64,000 bases of DNA, from contig CM060883.1 of assembly GCA_030762935.1 (NCBI GenBank), positions 35,301,501 through 35,365,500 of the forward strand, in the 5' to 3' direction. Below are positions 22,076 through 34,169 of the stretch, piece by piece (the stretch's first letter is position 1; each line of letters starts with the position of its first letter). The position numbers were made by a program, and so were the translations under genes. Under the pieces are notes generated by a model. That model made no database searches. It saw only the letters and a program-made list of their open reading frames with translations, and was not told the DNA's origin. This stretch comes from Hymenopus coronatus. Lineage: Eukaryota; Arthropoda; Insecta; Mantodea; Hymenopodidae.

Positions 22076-22479
22076 TTTTAATTATATTGTGTTGTACGTC
22101 ACTTTAGCCACTAGGTTATATCGCTAAGAACCTTGTTAACGGTAAATAGGGAACTGTAGTCTTTTTGTTTTTGTACTAATAAGTTCTCATTCTGTTTCCA
22201 TACGACCTTCGTTTAGCACCAAATAAGATGGTCTAGTTTAACTGCACTAACACTGCAGTCAGATAGCAAAGAGCAGGTAGCCTTTAAGGACTAATCTGCC
22301 CACACTACTTAGCTCCGCAACATGCAGATGGGGTTACCGTCTCTCTGTGGATAGATGGCAGCGCAATCGTAATTAACGTATATTTTTAGTTTTACTTTTG
22401 TTTTAGACTGAAGTTGGGACTTTGGGTCATGGCTGTTAAATTTTCAATCTGGTATTTACCTTAGTATGAGGGAAACCAT

Positions 22480-22580
22480 GAAAGAAACCCAGTTAGATTG
22501 TTCAGCCCAGGGGATTTGAACTCAGGAACTCCCGAATGTGGACCAGAGACGTTACCGCCTGAGCTGTCCCGCTTAGTGTT
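22480..22580 (-). mobile_element. tRNA-derived SINE head S7
   Basis: On the minus strand: ACAGCTCAGGCGGTAACG (A-box region), then GAGTTCAAATCCC (B box, reverse-complemented near 22509-22521). Body extent is unclear; sequence back to about 22310 may belong to it. Single copy in the window. Confidence 0.5.
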
Positions 22581-23259
22581 GCTTCTTTGTTTAGATTAAC
22601 ATTCCCTCCAAAAGCTCACTTCCTCAATCCCCGAGGTTTATAAAGCAAACAAAAAGAAAATGTGGTCAACAACACCCAACCAACCAAGTACAACCACAAA
22701 CAACTCCCGAGGGCTCACTTATTAAAAAAAAAAAAAAAAAAAAGTTATAAAATAAAAAAAATTCAACTCCAAAAACAAACCTCTTTCCATGATTACCTTC
22801 CCCAATTATCACCCTTTCACGGCCAGTAGACGTGGAGGTAGCCTGCAGATTTACCTGTAGCCAGCACCTCCTAGTGTCAACCGCCGTGCTGCTGTGCTTT
22901 GTTTAGATTGGCTTCCTAATTATACATGTTTCATGTATTTTATTCTTCTTCAATGGATTACTCTCCTCTTTGAGGGACTTACAAGTCAGTAGCCTGTCGA
23001 GGAGCAAATAAACTTTGGATCATAGTGCATCCCGGATGGGTGATCAGCCCAGGATGGGTTGAATAAGAAGATGGTATAGAGATGAACAAGAAGAAAATAG
23101 ATGGAGTGATGATAGAAAAATTCGTTTTCTTTCCGTATCCTCGCCGTATTTAAGACTGACGCCTCTAGAACTTACAAGAGCGTGACGGCATGAGCATGAG
23201 GAAGTGTATGATAAGTAATACAAGCGAAAGGTGATGGTGCAATTGGTGCAATGAGTCGT
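22581..23259. other. unassigned stretch
   Basis: Contains an A-run at about 22725-22743. No gene recognised. Confidence 0.5.
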
Positions 23260-23400
23260 GGGGAAAACCGGAAAGGACCGGAGAAAACCGTCCAGAAGTC
23301 GTTTCATCCATCACAAATCCTACATGCGGGGGTTTGGGATCCAACACGGGCCGCCTAACGTTAGGTGAGCAGTCTAACCACAATGCCACGAGCTGCCTGA
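23260..23400 (-). mobile_element. tRNA-derived SINE head S8
   Basis: On the minus strand: AGGCAGCTCGTGGCATTGTGG, TTAGACTGC (A-box-like), then GTTGGATCCCAAAC (B-box-like). The body continues with gattgtgatgga-type sequence and may extend on either side. Decayed; single copy. Confidence 0.45.
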
Positions 23401-24003
23401 TACGATACTTCGCGGTCTATTCCAGCATTCACCTAGCGACCAAGAAAAACCACGAAAAAGTCCCCGGTCAGTTTGGTTAGCCCCGGAAAATTGAATGCCA
23501 GCCACACATCTGCTTTATATTTCACGCTTACTGGAATAAAATATAGTACTTGTATAGTAACCATGATCTGCATTCTGCTTATTTTCACAGTGGATGCATT
23601 TTCTTAGCCTAACAGACAGCATATTAGCTTACTAGCACTGGAAGCAGGAAATTCAGGTTTCCACCATGCCAGCATAAACGGGAAGTGGATCATAAATTAC
23701 CATTGAGGAAAAAATATTATTCTTCGGCTAGATTGCTTTCTGGAGGAACCTTCATAGCAGAAGATTCTACCAAAGATACCGTTTTCATGAGCACTTTGAT
23801 GTCAGCAATGTAGGTCAGAAGAAAAAAGCGTTTTCTTCTCGGCCATGTTAACTTTGTAAACACAATCTCGCCTTCCCTAAGAAAGAAAAGTCGCAGGTAG
23901 GTTGAACATCTCCCGCTCAAGTAAACACTGCACAGCGCACAGTATATTCAAGCAAAGCGCAGCTCGAGCAAGACGGTCGCTTACCTGTAACACATAACAC
24001 TAT
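23401..24003. other. unassigned stretch
   Basis: No gene recognised. The 67-codon minus frame at 23717-23920 has no known motif. Confidence 0.5.
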
Positions 24004-24744
24004 AACAAAAATTCTTATATATTCCATTCACATGACTTTCTCTACATCTTATGATTGTATTTACGTCATACTAATCAAGAAAAGAAATAGCAGAAATAGT
24101 CTTATTACTTGCTTCCTTGCAAGTAGAAGCGAAATAAGGGAGTAACATAGGAAGTGATAGTCAAAAGCTGGTTGCAATGTAACTGAAGTTCCTCTGTTTG
24201 TATGGGCAGGAGTTGACAAATTCCTGTGCGAGAAAAGTAAGTTTCTTAAAGGTGAAATTAAAAAAAAGGTATAACTCAAAAAAGATCAACTCCACGAAAA
24301 ACATGTACATAACACAAATTCTGTGTTTTAAAATTGCTCTACATTTTTTGTGTACTACTTTTTTGTCCATTTCTTACGGCTTAGCACTTATGCAAAATAC
24401 CGTAAAATTCATTCACAATAAAGTAGTCTTCAGAGGCTATGCCCAAAAAATTCAAAATATACATTCTATTTGTCAGGTAAATATCTTTAATATACGATAT
24501 TTTAAACAAAATCGTTACAGCCATTTTTGAAACAATCAAAATTTTCGAAAACAGTTCCATGTAAAGGGTAGTTTGGGGTGGTGTAGTTTTCTCAAATCTT
24601 CGTGTCGCATCCTTGGAAGATACTAAACTTAAACACCAAATTTACTATTTTACCGACTTTTTGTTTTTTAGTTATCTTGTTCACGGACACACGGACCTTT
24701 TTCTGAAAATGCTTTCTTTGGATTTGGTGTTTTAATTCAGGACC
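24004..24744 (+). repeat. GHR copy, tail-to-tail with next copy
   Basis: From TATATATTCCATTCACATGACTTTCTC to about 24735. Its own 3' hairpin is missing and a minus-strand copy starts at 24745, so the two form a long imperfect inverted repeat. Confidence 0.85.
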
Positions 24745-25645
24745 TCTTTTTACTTTCTCTATACGCAGTATGTACATAGTGTATAGAGAAGGTATTGCAC
24801 TCCAACCAAAAATTCGATATCGAGATTTCACAGGAAATATGTGTTTTAGGGTTCCCAATATCCAAAAAAATCATTTTCATAAAAAGGTCCGTGTGTGTGT
24901 GTGTGTGTGTGTGTCTGTGTGTGTGTGTGTGTCCGTGTGTCCGTGAACACGATAACTCAAAAACGAAAAGTCGATATAACACCAAACTTGGTATTTAAGT
25001 TTAGTATCTTCCGGGGATGCGACAGGAAGATTTGCAGAAAAATCCCCCCACCCCCAACTACCCTTTACATGGAACTTCATTCGAAAATTTTGATTTCCTC
25101 AAAAATGGCTCTAACGATTTTGATTAAAATTTCGTATATTAAAGATATTTGCCTGACAAATAAAATGTATATCTTGAATTTATGGGAATAGTCTCCGAAG
25201 AGTAGCTTATGCTGGATGAATTTTACTGAATTTTGAATAACTGCTAAACCGTAAGAGATGGACAAAAACTTACTACACAAAAAATGTAGAGCACATTAAA
25301 ACACACAATTTATGTTATATACATTTTTTCGTGGAGTTCGTCGATTTTGAGACATTCCTTATTTTTGGTTTCTGCTATGAAAAACGTATACTTTTCTCAT
25401 ACAGGAACTTGTCAACTCCTATCCATATAAACAATGGAACTTCATTGACATGGCAACCAGCTTTTGACTATCACTTTAACCTATGGTACTACCTTATTTC
25501 GCTTCTACTTACAAGGAAGCAAGTAATAATTTCTGCTAATTTTTTCTGATGAGCATAAAGTAAATAGAAGTATAAGCTTTTTAAGAATAATTTGTTGCAG
25601 GGATATAGAGAAAGTCATGTGAATGGTACACATCAGATTTTTTTA
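24745..25645 (-). repeat. GHR copy, subfamily A, full length
   Basis: From TTTTTACTTTCTCTATACGC and a terminal palindrome at about 24757-24788, through a 50-bp GT/CT tract (24891-24941), to gaatggtacacatcagattttttt. Confidence 0.9.
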
Positions 25646-25649
25646 CAAA

Positions 25650-25985
25650 TAATCTTTGTGTGTATCTGCCAGGGATAAGAACGCGCAGATTTTCAGGAAA
25701 GGTGTTTATTAAAATAACATATATTTAAGAAATGCTCATGACAAACGAAATGTATGTAATCAATTTTATTGGGAATAGCCCCTGATGTAGTCTTCTTTCT
25801 GAATGACTTTTGCATAGCTGGTAAACCGTAAAAGATAGTAAAAATATTAATAAACAAAAATGTATATCTTGTTAAAATACACAATTTATGTCATATACAG
25901 TTTTTTAGAGGTAACCATTTCCGAGATATTCCCTGTTATTCGTTTTAATTTAAGACACTCAACACTTTTCTCATCCGCTTCATAA
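25650..25985 (-). repeat. GHR internal fragment
   Basis: Diverged minus-strand body: attttcaggaaagg, acaaacgaaatgtatgtaa, gtaaaccgtaaaagatag, then cttttctcatccgctt. Both ends are missing. Confidence 0.65.
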
Positions 25986-26127
25986 ACCTTTTCTTTTGCT
26001 CCTGGCCCCTCCCTAAGACAGCTTTAGCTCTATGGAAGTGCGAACAGGTAGACCAAAACGGATAGGCTAATTGACAAGTGGCGCAGTTACGACCATGCAG
26101 AATTTATTTGATATTACATATTACCAG

Positions 26128-26245
26128 CCCCTGCGCCGCATTTTCGGCCACAAATCTCACGTACGGTCTCTTGGAATCGAACCCGGACGATGTAGGTGAG
26201 AGGCGAATTGTCTAACCATGGCCTCGCGCAGCCTAAACACAAAAT
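26128..26245 (-). mobile_element. tRNA-derived SINE head S9
   Basis: On the minus strand: GGCTGCGCGAGGCCATGGTTAGACAA (A-box region TGGTTAGACAA), then GGGTTCGATTCC (B box, reverse-complemented around 26174-26185). The body downstream is short and decayed. Confidence 0.55.
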
Positions 26246-26344
26246 ATCAGACAGTAATTGAGTGATGTGCTTGTGAAACAAAGTGTTAGACGAGGAAAAC
26301 AAATAACTAACATGCTGAAGTGGATAGCTATAAGGTACAAATTA

Positions 26345-27152
26345 TAAAAATCTTTCTCTACCTCTCTGTAACAAATTATTGTTAAAATGCTTAAGCTTCG
26401 ATCTATTTAATGCTAATCGAGATAAATATTAGGAGATATGTTTTCTTGTAAGCAGGAAAAGAAATAAGAGAATACAATGAGCATCATTAAAAGCTGGTTG
26501 CTATGTAGATGAAATGCGTTTCTATGTATTGCCGAATTGAAAAGTTTTAAGTATATTTAAAACAATAACAAGCCATATCTCAAACATGGTCAGCTCTACG
26601 AAAAAAATGTACGACATAAATTGTGTGTTTTAAGGAGATCTACATTTTTTGAAGAGTAAGTTTTTGTCTATCTCTTTAGGTTAACAAGTTACACGACATT
26701 CAAGAAAATTCATTCATAATAAAGAGGTCTTCAGAGGCTATTCCCATAAAATTCAAGATACACGTTTTTTCCTCGTGTAAATGTCTTTAATACATGGTAT
26801 TTTATTCAAAGTCGTTTGAGCCATTTTTGAGAAAATCAAAATGTTCGAAATGTTTCCAAGTAAAGGGTAGTTTGGCGTGGGAGGATCTTCCTCAAAATAT
26901 TTCTCTTCCTTGGAAGATACTAATCTTATATAACAAGTTTGGTATTTTACCGACTTTTCGTTTTTGAGTTATCGTGTTCATAGACACGCGGACACAGGGA
27001 CACATATATGGACCATTTTCTAAAAAGTTTTTTTTTAGGTAAAGAGGGCACTAAATTGCCTATTTCCGGTGAAATCTTGATATCGAATTTTTGAGGGGAT
27101 TGCAATACCTTCTCTATACATTAAGTGCATAGTAACGTGCAGAGAAAGTAAA
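26345..27152 (+). repeat. GHR copy, near full length, start hairpin lost
   Basis: Starts at aaaatctttctctacctctctg and ends at acgtgcagagaaagtaaaa. The conserved block and shortened microsatellite zone are present. Confidence 0.85.
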
Positions 27153-27859
27153 ACTACCTGTATAACGCTATATAATTATAAATAAGTAATTTTATGTACA
27201 ATAAAGCGTGTCTTTAAACAAAAGGAAACAAGGTCACCTTTTTCTCTCCTTCTCCACATTAAACTCTCCGAAAAGAAGAGGTCTCTAAGGTATTTCCCAT
27301 AGTGTTTCAGCAGACCTTTCATTTGAATAGCTGTGCTTGACATAGTTCCATGATCCGAAAAAAAGTGAAATGCCGCATGAAATATTTCGCAAATTCATAA
27401 TTTCAAAAGTTGAGCTGCGTCTTTACGGCAAGCTTCGCTTTCTCTTGTCTTCCAGAAAGCTCCAGGGATACTTTGCAGTGGAGACACTTGGCCAAACAAA
27501 TGAAAAAGCGAGAGGGAAAACAAAAGAAAGAGGCAGGTGTCCTACCTTCGTCCTATTCTTCATTAAGAATGACATGCTTAGCTTGAGGGCTGAGAACTTT
27601 AATAAGGACTTGTGCCTCTCTGCAAGTTGGAGTCCTGCAACTTCAGAAAACAAATATTTTCTTTCCGAGACTCGTCTTTAGAGAGAATATTATGTAGCCC
27701 AGTTTACTGCTTTATCTTTATAGCTGCTAAATTAGGTTGAACGGAGCTAAATTCACTCAAAGTATGTGTTGATTATCTACAACTCCAGCGTGTTACTCTA
27801 GGGTATATTCTAACTTATTTTCACAGAATATTATAGTTTATTGGGAAAAGGAAATGCAA
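27153..27859. other. unassigned stretch with a 103-codon frame
   Basis: A + frame at 27370-27681 (103 codons) faces an antisense frame. It has no motif I recognise, and nothing suggests an exon. The rest is plain AT-rich sequence. Confidence 0.45.
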
Positions 27860-28092
27860 TTTTATTTTGAACGCTCTTTAACTGCTATCACATTCTATAT
27901 TGGGCGTGAAAAACCGATTAATTTTGCCCAGAGGCCTCTTCATCATGCTTGAGGTTTTTTACGTACCGTAAATCTAGGACTCGGAACCAACAGCTTTACT
28001 CCCTTTCCGAAGGAAGCCAAGCTAAGGATTTTTACGCCCCTAAATAAACATCACCCGCGACCTCGGGTAACCATTACACCACGAAAGGTGAC
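27860..28092 (-). mobile_element. SINE S4, copy 1
   Basis: Shares with the 29.7-kb copy the order: ctctttaactgct, ttaattttgcccagaggc, tgaggtttttta, taaatctaggac, accaacagctttactccct, gaaggaagccaagctaagg, then a tRNA-like head read in reverse (cccgcgacctcgggtaaccattacacc). Confidence 0.7.
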
Positions 28093-28244
28093 AAGTAGTT
28101 TAAGGAGCCATTCACAATAAAAATTAGACATGAACGTAACGTAATCATAAAATATTATTATGAAATTTGGTAAATCCACAATACGTAAAATGTCTTATTG
28201 AAATTTATATCAGTTATTAAACACAATAAACATTATAAAAATAC

Positions 28245-28365
28245 TTTTTTTTTAATACAAGGGACCCTAAAACCTGTATTTCCGGTGAAATCTCGGTATC
28301 GAATTTTTGGATGCATTACAATACCTTCTCTATACACTATGTACATAGTGCGTATAGAGAAATTA
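28245..28365 (+). repeat. GHR 3' terminus
   Basis: From the poly-T/gggaccctaaaacc block to CACTATGTACATAGTGCGTATAGAGAAA. A nearly perfect terminal palindrome. Confidence 0.85.
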
Positions 28366-28489
28366 ATACATCAATATCTTAGATATTTTATTAATTATAA
28401 AACAGCTCCCCGAAAAAGGGAATAACGTATAGTAACAAAAGAATGACTACAAAAATGAATACTTTTCTTTTGTAATGTAATTTAATGCA

Positions 28490-29105
28490 ATGTGACACGA
28501 AGATTTGCAAGAAAATCTCCCCACCTGCAACTACTCTTTACATGGACCTTTTTTCAAAAAGTTTGATTTTCTTAAAAATGACTGTAACGATTTGATTAAA
28601 ATACCGCATATTAAAGAAATTTAAATATTTAGATATTTAAAGATACCTGACTAATATATATTATATCTTAAATTTTCTGGGAATAGCCTCTGAAGACCTC
28701 TTTATTCTCGATGAATTTTACGGAATTTTGCATAGCTGCTAAACCGTAAGAGATGGAGAAAAAGTTACTATTCAAAAAATGTAGAGCACATTGAAACACA
28801 CAATTTATGTTATATACATTTGTTTCGTGGATTGATCGTTTTTTTTTTAGACATTCCTTGTTTTTGGTTTAGGCTTTAAAAGAACTTTACATTTCTCATA
28901 CTGGAATTTGTCAACTCCTATCCACACAAATAAAGGAACTTCATTTACATAGCAACCAGCTTTTGAGTATCATTTAACCTATGGTGCTCCCTTATTTCGC
29001 ATCTACTTACAAGGAAGCAAGTAATAAGATTATTTCTACTATTTTTTCTCGATTGGCATAGAGTGCATAGTTAGTCATCTGAACGGAACACATCAGATCT
29101 TTACC
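28490..29105 (-). repeat. GHR copy, 3' third missing
   Basis: Minus-strand body from gacacgaagatttgc to gaacggaacacatcagat. The start hairpin is present; the microsatellite and terminal hairpin are absent. Confidence 0.85.
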
Positions 29106-29664
29106 ACTTGTATCGTAAACAACTATTATAGTCAGGCTGTGAATTCCAGTGCTGCTATTCTCAAATGAGAACTGAAAACAAAACACAGGCTAGCTACATT
29201 ACTTTCCTCCTGGCTGTGGATTTACGGGAACCAGCAGTCCAGTTGCATTAATCAAATATGCATCCTGAGGGCATCAGTGTTGAAGTTCAATGCCACAAAT
29301 CCGCATTACTCAACTAGAGCGTGTCATTGGTTCTGTAACCTGTTTTATTCCCGCAGGGCATGTCAGCAAGAAGAGACTGTAATCTGTTGTGGTTAACAAT
29401 ATAATCCTAGACAGCATAACGAAGTGCTGTGAGAGCTGCAGAAAGTCGACATTTGAATGTTTGGGATCAGTTAGGGCAGGTGACTCCAGAGCTACGTCAT
29501 CAGAGATACTGTACCGCACTGTAAAGATATTGGTCAACAGCAAATTAGCTGAACTAAGTATCCCCCCTCCCACTTTTGGGAGTGATCAATCAAAATTCAC
29601 CAACAAAAACAATTTTATATAATATAAACATCAGCGGAGCAGAGGAAAAGAATAGAAAATGTAA
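29106..29664. other. unassigned stretch
   Basis: No gene recognised. Overlapping 77-87 codon frames on both strands (29310-29622) have no known motif. Confidence 0.5.
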
Positions 29665-29945
29665 ATGACGTGTTATTTATGGACGTTCTTCAACTGCTGT
29701 GGTTCTCAGCGTCCCATTATATACTGGGCTTGACAGACCGCTTAATTTTGCTCAGAGGCTTGAGGTTCTTTTACGTGCCGTAAATCTACGACATGCGACC
29801 AACAGCTTTACTTCCCTTCCGAAGGAAGCCATGCTGAGGATTTTTACACCCGAAAAAATGCATCGTCCTCTGCCGGGTTTGAACCCGCGACCTTGGGTAT
29901 ATGAAGTTGCCATGGTAATCATTACACCTCGGAGGGCGATAACAG
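29665..29945 (-). mobile_element. SINE S4, copy 2 (best copy)
   Basis: tRNA-like head on the minus strand, with the B box reading as gggtttgaaccc (29875-29886) and the A-box region near 29908-29925. The body is shared with copies at 27.9, 34.2, 55.1 and, inverted, 10.8 kb. Confidence 0.75.
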
Positions 29946-29962
29946 AGGAAAAGGATGCTATT

Positions 29963-30634
29963 CCTAAAAACCTGATGTGTACCATTAACATGACTTCCTC
30001 TATATCTCTGCAACAAATTACTGTTAAAAAGCTTATACATCTATTTACTTCATGTTAATCAGACTAAAATAGCAGAAATAGTCTTATTACTTGATTCCTT
30101 GTTGCTATGTTTGCTTTGTTCCTTGCTGGTTGTCACTGAAGTTCCTTTGTATGGAAGCAGTTGACAAATTCCTATATGAGAAAAGTATAAGTCTTCATAG
30201 CAGAAACCAAAAACAAGGAATGACTCAAAAACGATGACTCCACGAAAAAAATGTATAAAACATAAATTGTGTGTTTTAACGTGCTGTATATTTTTTGTGT
30301 AGTAAGTTTTTGTCCATCTCTTACGGTTTAGCAGTTATTCAAAATTCCGTAAAATTCATCCAGAATAAAGTAGTCTTCATATGCAATTCCCAGAAAATTC
30401 AAGATATACGTTTTATTTGTTAGGTAAATATCTTTAGTATACGAAATTTTAATCAAAATCGTTAGAGTCATTTTTAAGAAAATCAACATTTTCGAAAACA
30501 GTTCCATCTAAAGGGCAGTTTGGGGTGGGAAGATTTTTTTCAAAATCTTCGTGTCACATCCCTGGAAGATACTGAACTTAAATACCAAGTTTGGTGTTAT
30601 ACCGACTTTTCGTTTTTGAGTTATCGTGTTCCCA

Positions 30635-30693
<59 letters not shown>

Positions 30694-30768
30694 TTTGTGA
30701 AAATGCTTTTTTTGGATATAGGGACCTTCTCTATACACTATGTACATAGTGCGTATAGCGAAAGTAAA
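29963..30768 (+). repeat. GHR copy with long CA tract
   Basis: From CCTGATGTGTACC to GTATAGCGAAAGTAAAAA. The conserved block between the microsatellite and the terminal palindrome is deleted. The palindrome itself (actatgtacatagt) is intact near 30737-30750. Confidence 0.9.
30636..30691. repeat. (CA)n microsatellite
   Basis: About 28 uninterrupted CA units at the fixed internal microsatellite position of GHR. Confidence 0.95.
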
Positions 30769-31094
30769 AAATGCTACTGTTCGAGGAGCCTATCTAGCGC
30801 TTCCTCCCTAACGTCATCACCCGAAACCTCAAATACAGAACCTTAACCTTCACCTCATTCCTGTGGATAAACCCTTATCGGGGTAGGTACACAGAAGCTA
30901 CACCTAGGATCACCACGGGTCTACCAGATACCGGACGGAAGGACAGTTTGCCAGGTTCTATAACTGAAAATAAGGGAGACTTCAGGAATGGCTTCCCAGT
31001 CACCTTAACATGTCCTATGGACCTTATACTTTGTTGATTTCAGCAGAAAATGTGTATAGAACTAAAACATATTTGATACACTAACAGAATTGAA

Positions 31095-31440
31095 AAGCCG
31101 TCTCCTTAGCGGTGGTAGCGTTGCTGCTTACCAAGCGGAAGACCTGGGTTCGACTCCCAGTACCGGCTTGAGGATTTTTTCCCCGCTGGGAGAGCTGGAC
31201 TGGGGTGCACTCAGCCTCACGAAGTCCCTGGGGAGTCAATTGAAGAACTACTTGATGGAGAAGTAGCGGCTCCAGGTCAAGAGCACTGCATTAACCGGCC
31301 GGGGGGGGGGGTCGAGGCGCTGACAACGGCTCACCCTCCAATACTACACACCATCCATGACAGATGTCTTGGGGACGCAGCGGCCGGGCGGTAGGTCAAG
31401 GTTCCTTGTGAGCTGTCGTGCCGTGGAGTTATTATTATAA
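31095..31440 (+). mobile_element. SINE S6 (tRNA-headed, long body)
   Basis: Head with A-box region TAGCGGTGGTAG (31107-31118) and B box GGTTCGACTCC (31147-31157). A GC-richer body of about 270 bp (gctggactggggtgcactc, gtagcggctcc, cggccgggcggt) follows, with a TTA-rich tail at about 31426-31440. From memory, SINEs with a body of this type are widespread in insects. Contains a G10 run at 31301-31310. Confidence 0.7.
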
Positions 31441-32500
31441 TATAATTTAAAACAATAATAGATATAAATATTTACAATATGATATGAAACTATTGCGAAT
31501 ATTGAGCAATATTTATATATTATTCACAAAATCTGCCGACATTTTATGAGTTTTGTGTCATGTTTATAATATTTGATGTTCAATTGTTTCTATTCCTTTG
31601 CTTCCGAAGTTGAAATCGCTGGATGCAAATGTTTATTACTCCTTGTGCTTTCGTCGCATTTAAGTGTTTTGATTTTCTCGATGCGATTTTGTTTTTCAAC
31701 AGTATCCGTTTAGAGATAACGCGTAAAAATGCATTCGTGTTGAATTATACGCGACCATGGATTCACAGGTTCAACAAAGTAAAGAACTGCATCGAGCGAT
31801 TACAGTTTATCTTTCGAATTGTAAAATAATAACTGTAAAAATAAACTGCGAAGCGGCCAGGTAGTCTGGATCTGGGAAGCCCAATAAGTCCGATAAAAAA
31901 AAAACAAAAAAAAACGCCCTGAGAAGAGTCAAACGCTACACAAAAAGTCAAACATAAGCGCAAGTAGACTTACAATCCAACATTTGACGAGCGCTTATAG
32001 AAGCTCCATATATAATTGCTTCAATATTTAGCATTTGATTTACACTCATCCAGAAGCTTGACATCAGTTCTCACATAATTAAAGCACTCTTTGCAACTCA
32101 TTTTAAAGTTCACCACTTTGATAAGTTCACTTATTGTTCCTTGAGGAAAACATTCTTTCTGCATAAAGAGCAATGTGCGTAACCTTATTACCAGAGCTAG
32201 GTTGTTCGTACCGTTCGCCTTTCCAAATACAGGTTGCGACCCGCCGTCTCGCTGCATCAAAACAAGCCATTGATAAGAAGGCACAGTGGAGAGAGGTAAA
32301 CAATCTGTTGTCAAGTAAACAGTGCTGTTTCCAGAGAACAAACACGGCTTATGATACGCTCATAAAAGCACATCTATTTTAATCATTAATTATGTACAAC
32401 ATACAAATAGTTACATATGTAGGCTGACTCTGACATCTCCTTCTTTACATATCTACATTATGAAAACACCCAAGCAATATAACACGGGTTGTAATACGAG
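31441..32500. other. unassigned stretch
   Basis: AT-rich. Overlapping frames of 66-106 codons on both strands (31623-32382) have no motif I recognise. Confidence 0.45.
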
Positions 32501-32501
32501 G

Positions 32502-33235
32502 TACGTCCAGAAAGTAAGTTCCGTTTCAATTTATCTCCGCTGCAGCGCTGCGATCGCAGTTCCGCACATGCGCGGTAGACGCTCAGTATCAAGGAGAAAA
32601 AACGTGCGCCATTTTGAGATCGCTGTCAGCCACATACGCTTTGTTGTGCTTGTTTACAATGTTACAATTCCACCGCTTGTGAAATCAGATCTGTGATTCG
32701 TTTTCTGAATGCTAGGAAAGTGAAACCAATTAAAATTTATCGGCAAATTTGCGAAGTTTACGGACAAAATGTGATGAGTGATTCAATGGTGAGAAGATGG
32801 GTCCGACAGTTGAATGAAGGACGTAGTGAAGTGCACGATGAAGAACGAAGTGGGCGTCCATCTTTGGTTACAGAAGAAAAACCTCCTACAGGGATTTGGC
32901 TGGGACGTGTTTGACCATCCTCCGTACAGCCCTGACCTCACTCCTAACGACTTTCATCTGTTCTTACATCTCAAGTCTTTCCCTGGCGGTCAATACTTCA
33001 ACAATCACGAAGAGCTGAAAGAAAATGTTTCCAACTTTTTGAAGACACGGGCGGCAAACTTCTATGAAGAAGGTATACAAAAACTTGTGCCACGCTATGA
33101 CAAATGCCTGCAAAATTTCGGCAGTTATGTGGAAAAGTAGTTTAAGAGTTGTAGCATTTTGTGCAATAAATAATTATTCTGTATCTGTACACAATTTAAT
33201 TTTATTATCAAACGGAACTTACTTTCTGGACGTAC
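32502..33235 (+). mobile_element. internally deleted mariner-like element with perfect inverted ends
   Basis: The ends are exact inverted repeats of about 25 bp (TACGTCCAGAAAGTAAGTTC... at 32502-32526, reverse complement at about 33210-33234), with TA at both tips. About 730 bp lies between them, against about 1.3 kb for an intact mariner, so roughly half of the transposase gene is missing. Because the ends match perfectly, the copy could have been moved by a transposase supplied elsewhere. Confidence 0.85.
32661..33140 (+). pseudogene. mariner-family transposase, internally deleted
   Basis: The N-terminal DNA-binding part is readable: IRSVIRFLNARKV, QICEVYG, MVRRWVRQLNEGR and the linker DEERSGRPSLVTEE. 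It then joins directly, out of frame, to the C-terminal catalytic end FDHPPYSPDLTPNDFHLF (third catalytic Asp region) and ...SYVEK stop at 33138-33140. The first and second catalytic aspartates are lost in the deletion. The start is blurred by an early frameshift near 32685. Cannot encode an active enzyme. Confidence 0.85.
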
Positions 33236-34169
33236 TGATAGAATGTAAAATAATATCCAACTAATAACATTTCTTAAATATCTTCAGAATCTTACTAGGT
33301 GAAAACAAAGGCAGGAATTGTCTGCAGATGTATTACTGAAAGCTATACCTATGTACTTCTGAAGCCTTTCAAAGGCAAACCTCATTCTACGTTCCGACAA
33401 ACAAGATTGTAACCCGAAAAAGTTCGATTCACTTTGCATGATGTGATCGGAGCATATTTGAAATATTTTATCAGTTCCGTATCAGCATCACCAAGCAAAT
33501 AGCATTTGTTGGGGTCTAAAAGTGCAGTTTGTATGCGATACATCACACTGAACCCTGCATCATTTTCAAATACACTTTACATTTTCATTTTTGTTTCAGG
33601 CTTCGTGAATTGGAATATCGTCTTCACAGTTCATGCCGACAGTTTCAGTTCAGCTCCATACCTCTGGACTGTAACAGTGTTGTGGGTAACTTTTTGAACA
33701 GATTTTCAAGCAATAATACGTTTCTGCGAAGCTGTTTTGTCACTGGACAGTTTACAGTTTGTATACTAGAACTGCCATCGGTTTCTAAGTAAGCACACGG
33801 ATAAGTACAATGCCAGAAAACTTACTATGGTTGTAAAACAAATTAATGTTGCTCACCTTTGACCAGAACCAAAATGTTATTCGAATGGATTTTTTCAAGT
33901 TGATAAGAAGAATAAGATGCTTTGAGTTTTAAATGATTATGTCTGAATAATAATGACAGGCCATTTTGTTTTGGCATTTAATACATATTTTGCGTTTTAA
34001 TTAACAGTAATCTGTAGTTTTGAAAACACAAGCCCATTACGGCACTACTCCGATGGGAAGGGGGTATCCAATCTACGTCATACAGCTTTCTCTCCTAGGT
34101 TGTCACTTGCATTTGACCATACCTGCTGTAGATAATCTGCTGTGTTGGAGAAAGAGAGATTAAATGGAA
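33236..34169. other. unassigned stretch
   Basis: No gene recognised. Overlapping + frames at 33506-33792 match no family I know. Confidence 0.5.

Noticed and set aside
24895..25191. Open frames reading MCVCVCV... or HTHTHTHT (also near 30.6, 34.6, 41.1, 49.0, 58.1 kb)
   Set aside because: They are translations of the GHR microsatellite and its flanks, differ between copies, and carry stops in other copies. They are not genes.
27370..27681. 103-codon + frame as a host exon
   Set aside because: No known motif, an opposing frame of similar length, and no supporting neighbours.
31098..31170. Genuine tRNA gene (also S1-S9 heads)
   Set aside because: B boxes are present, but the cloverleaf is not complete by eye. 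Each head is fused to a SINE body, and several recur with target duplications.
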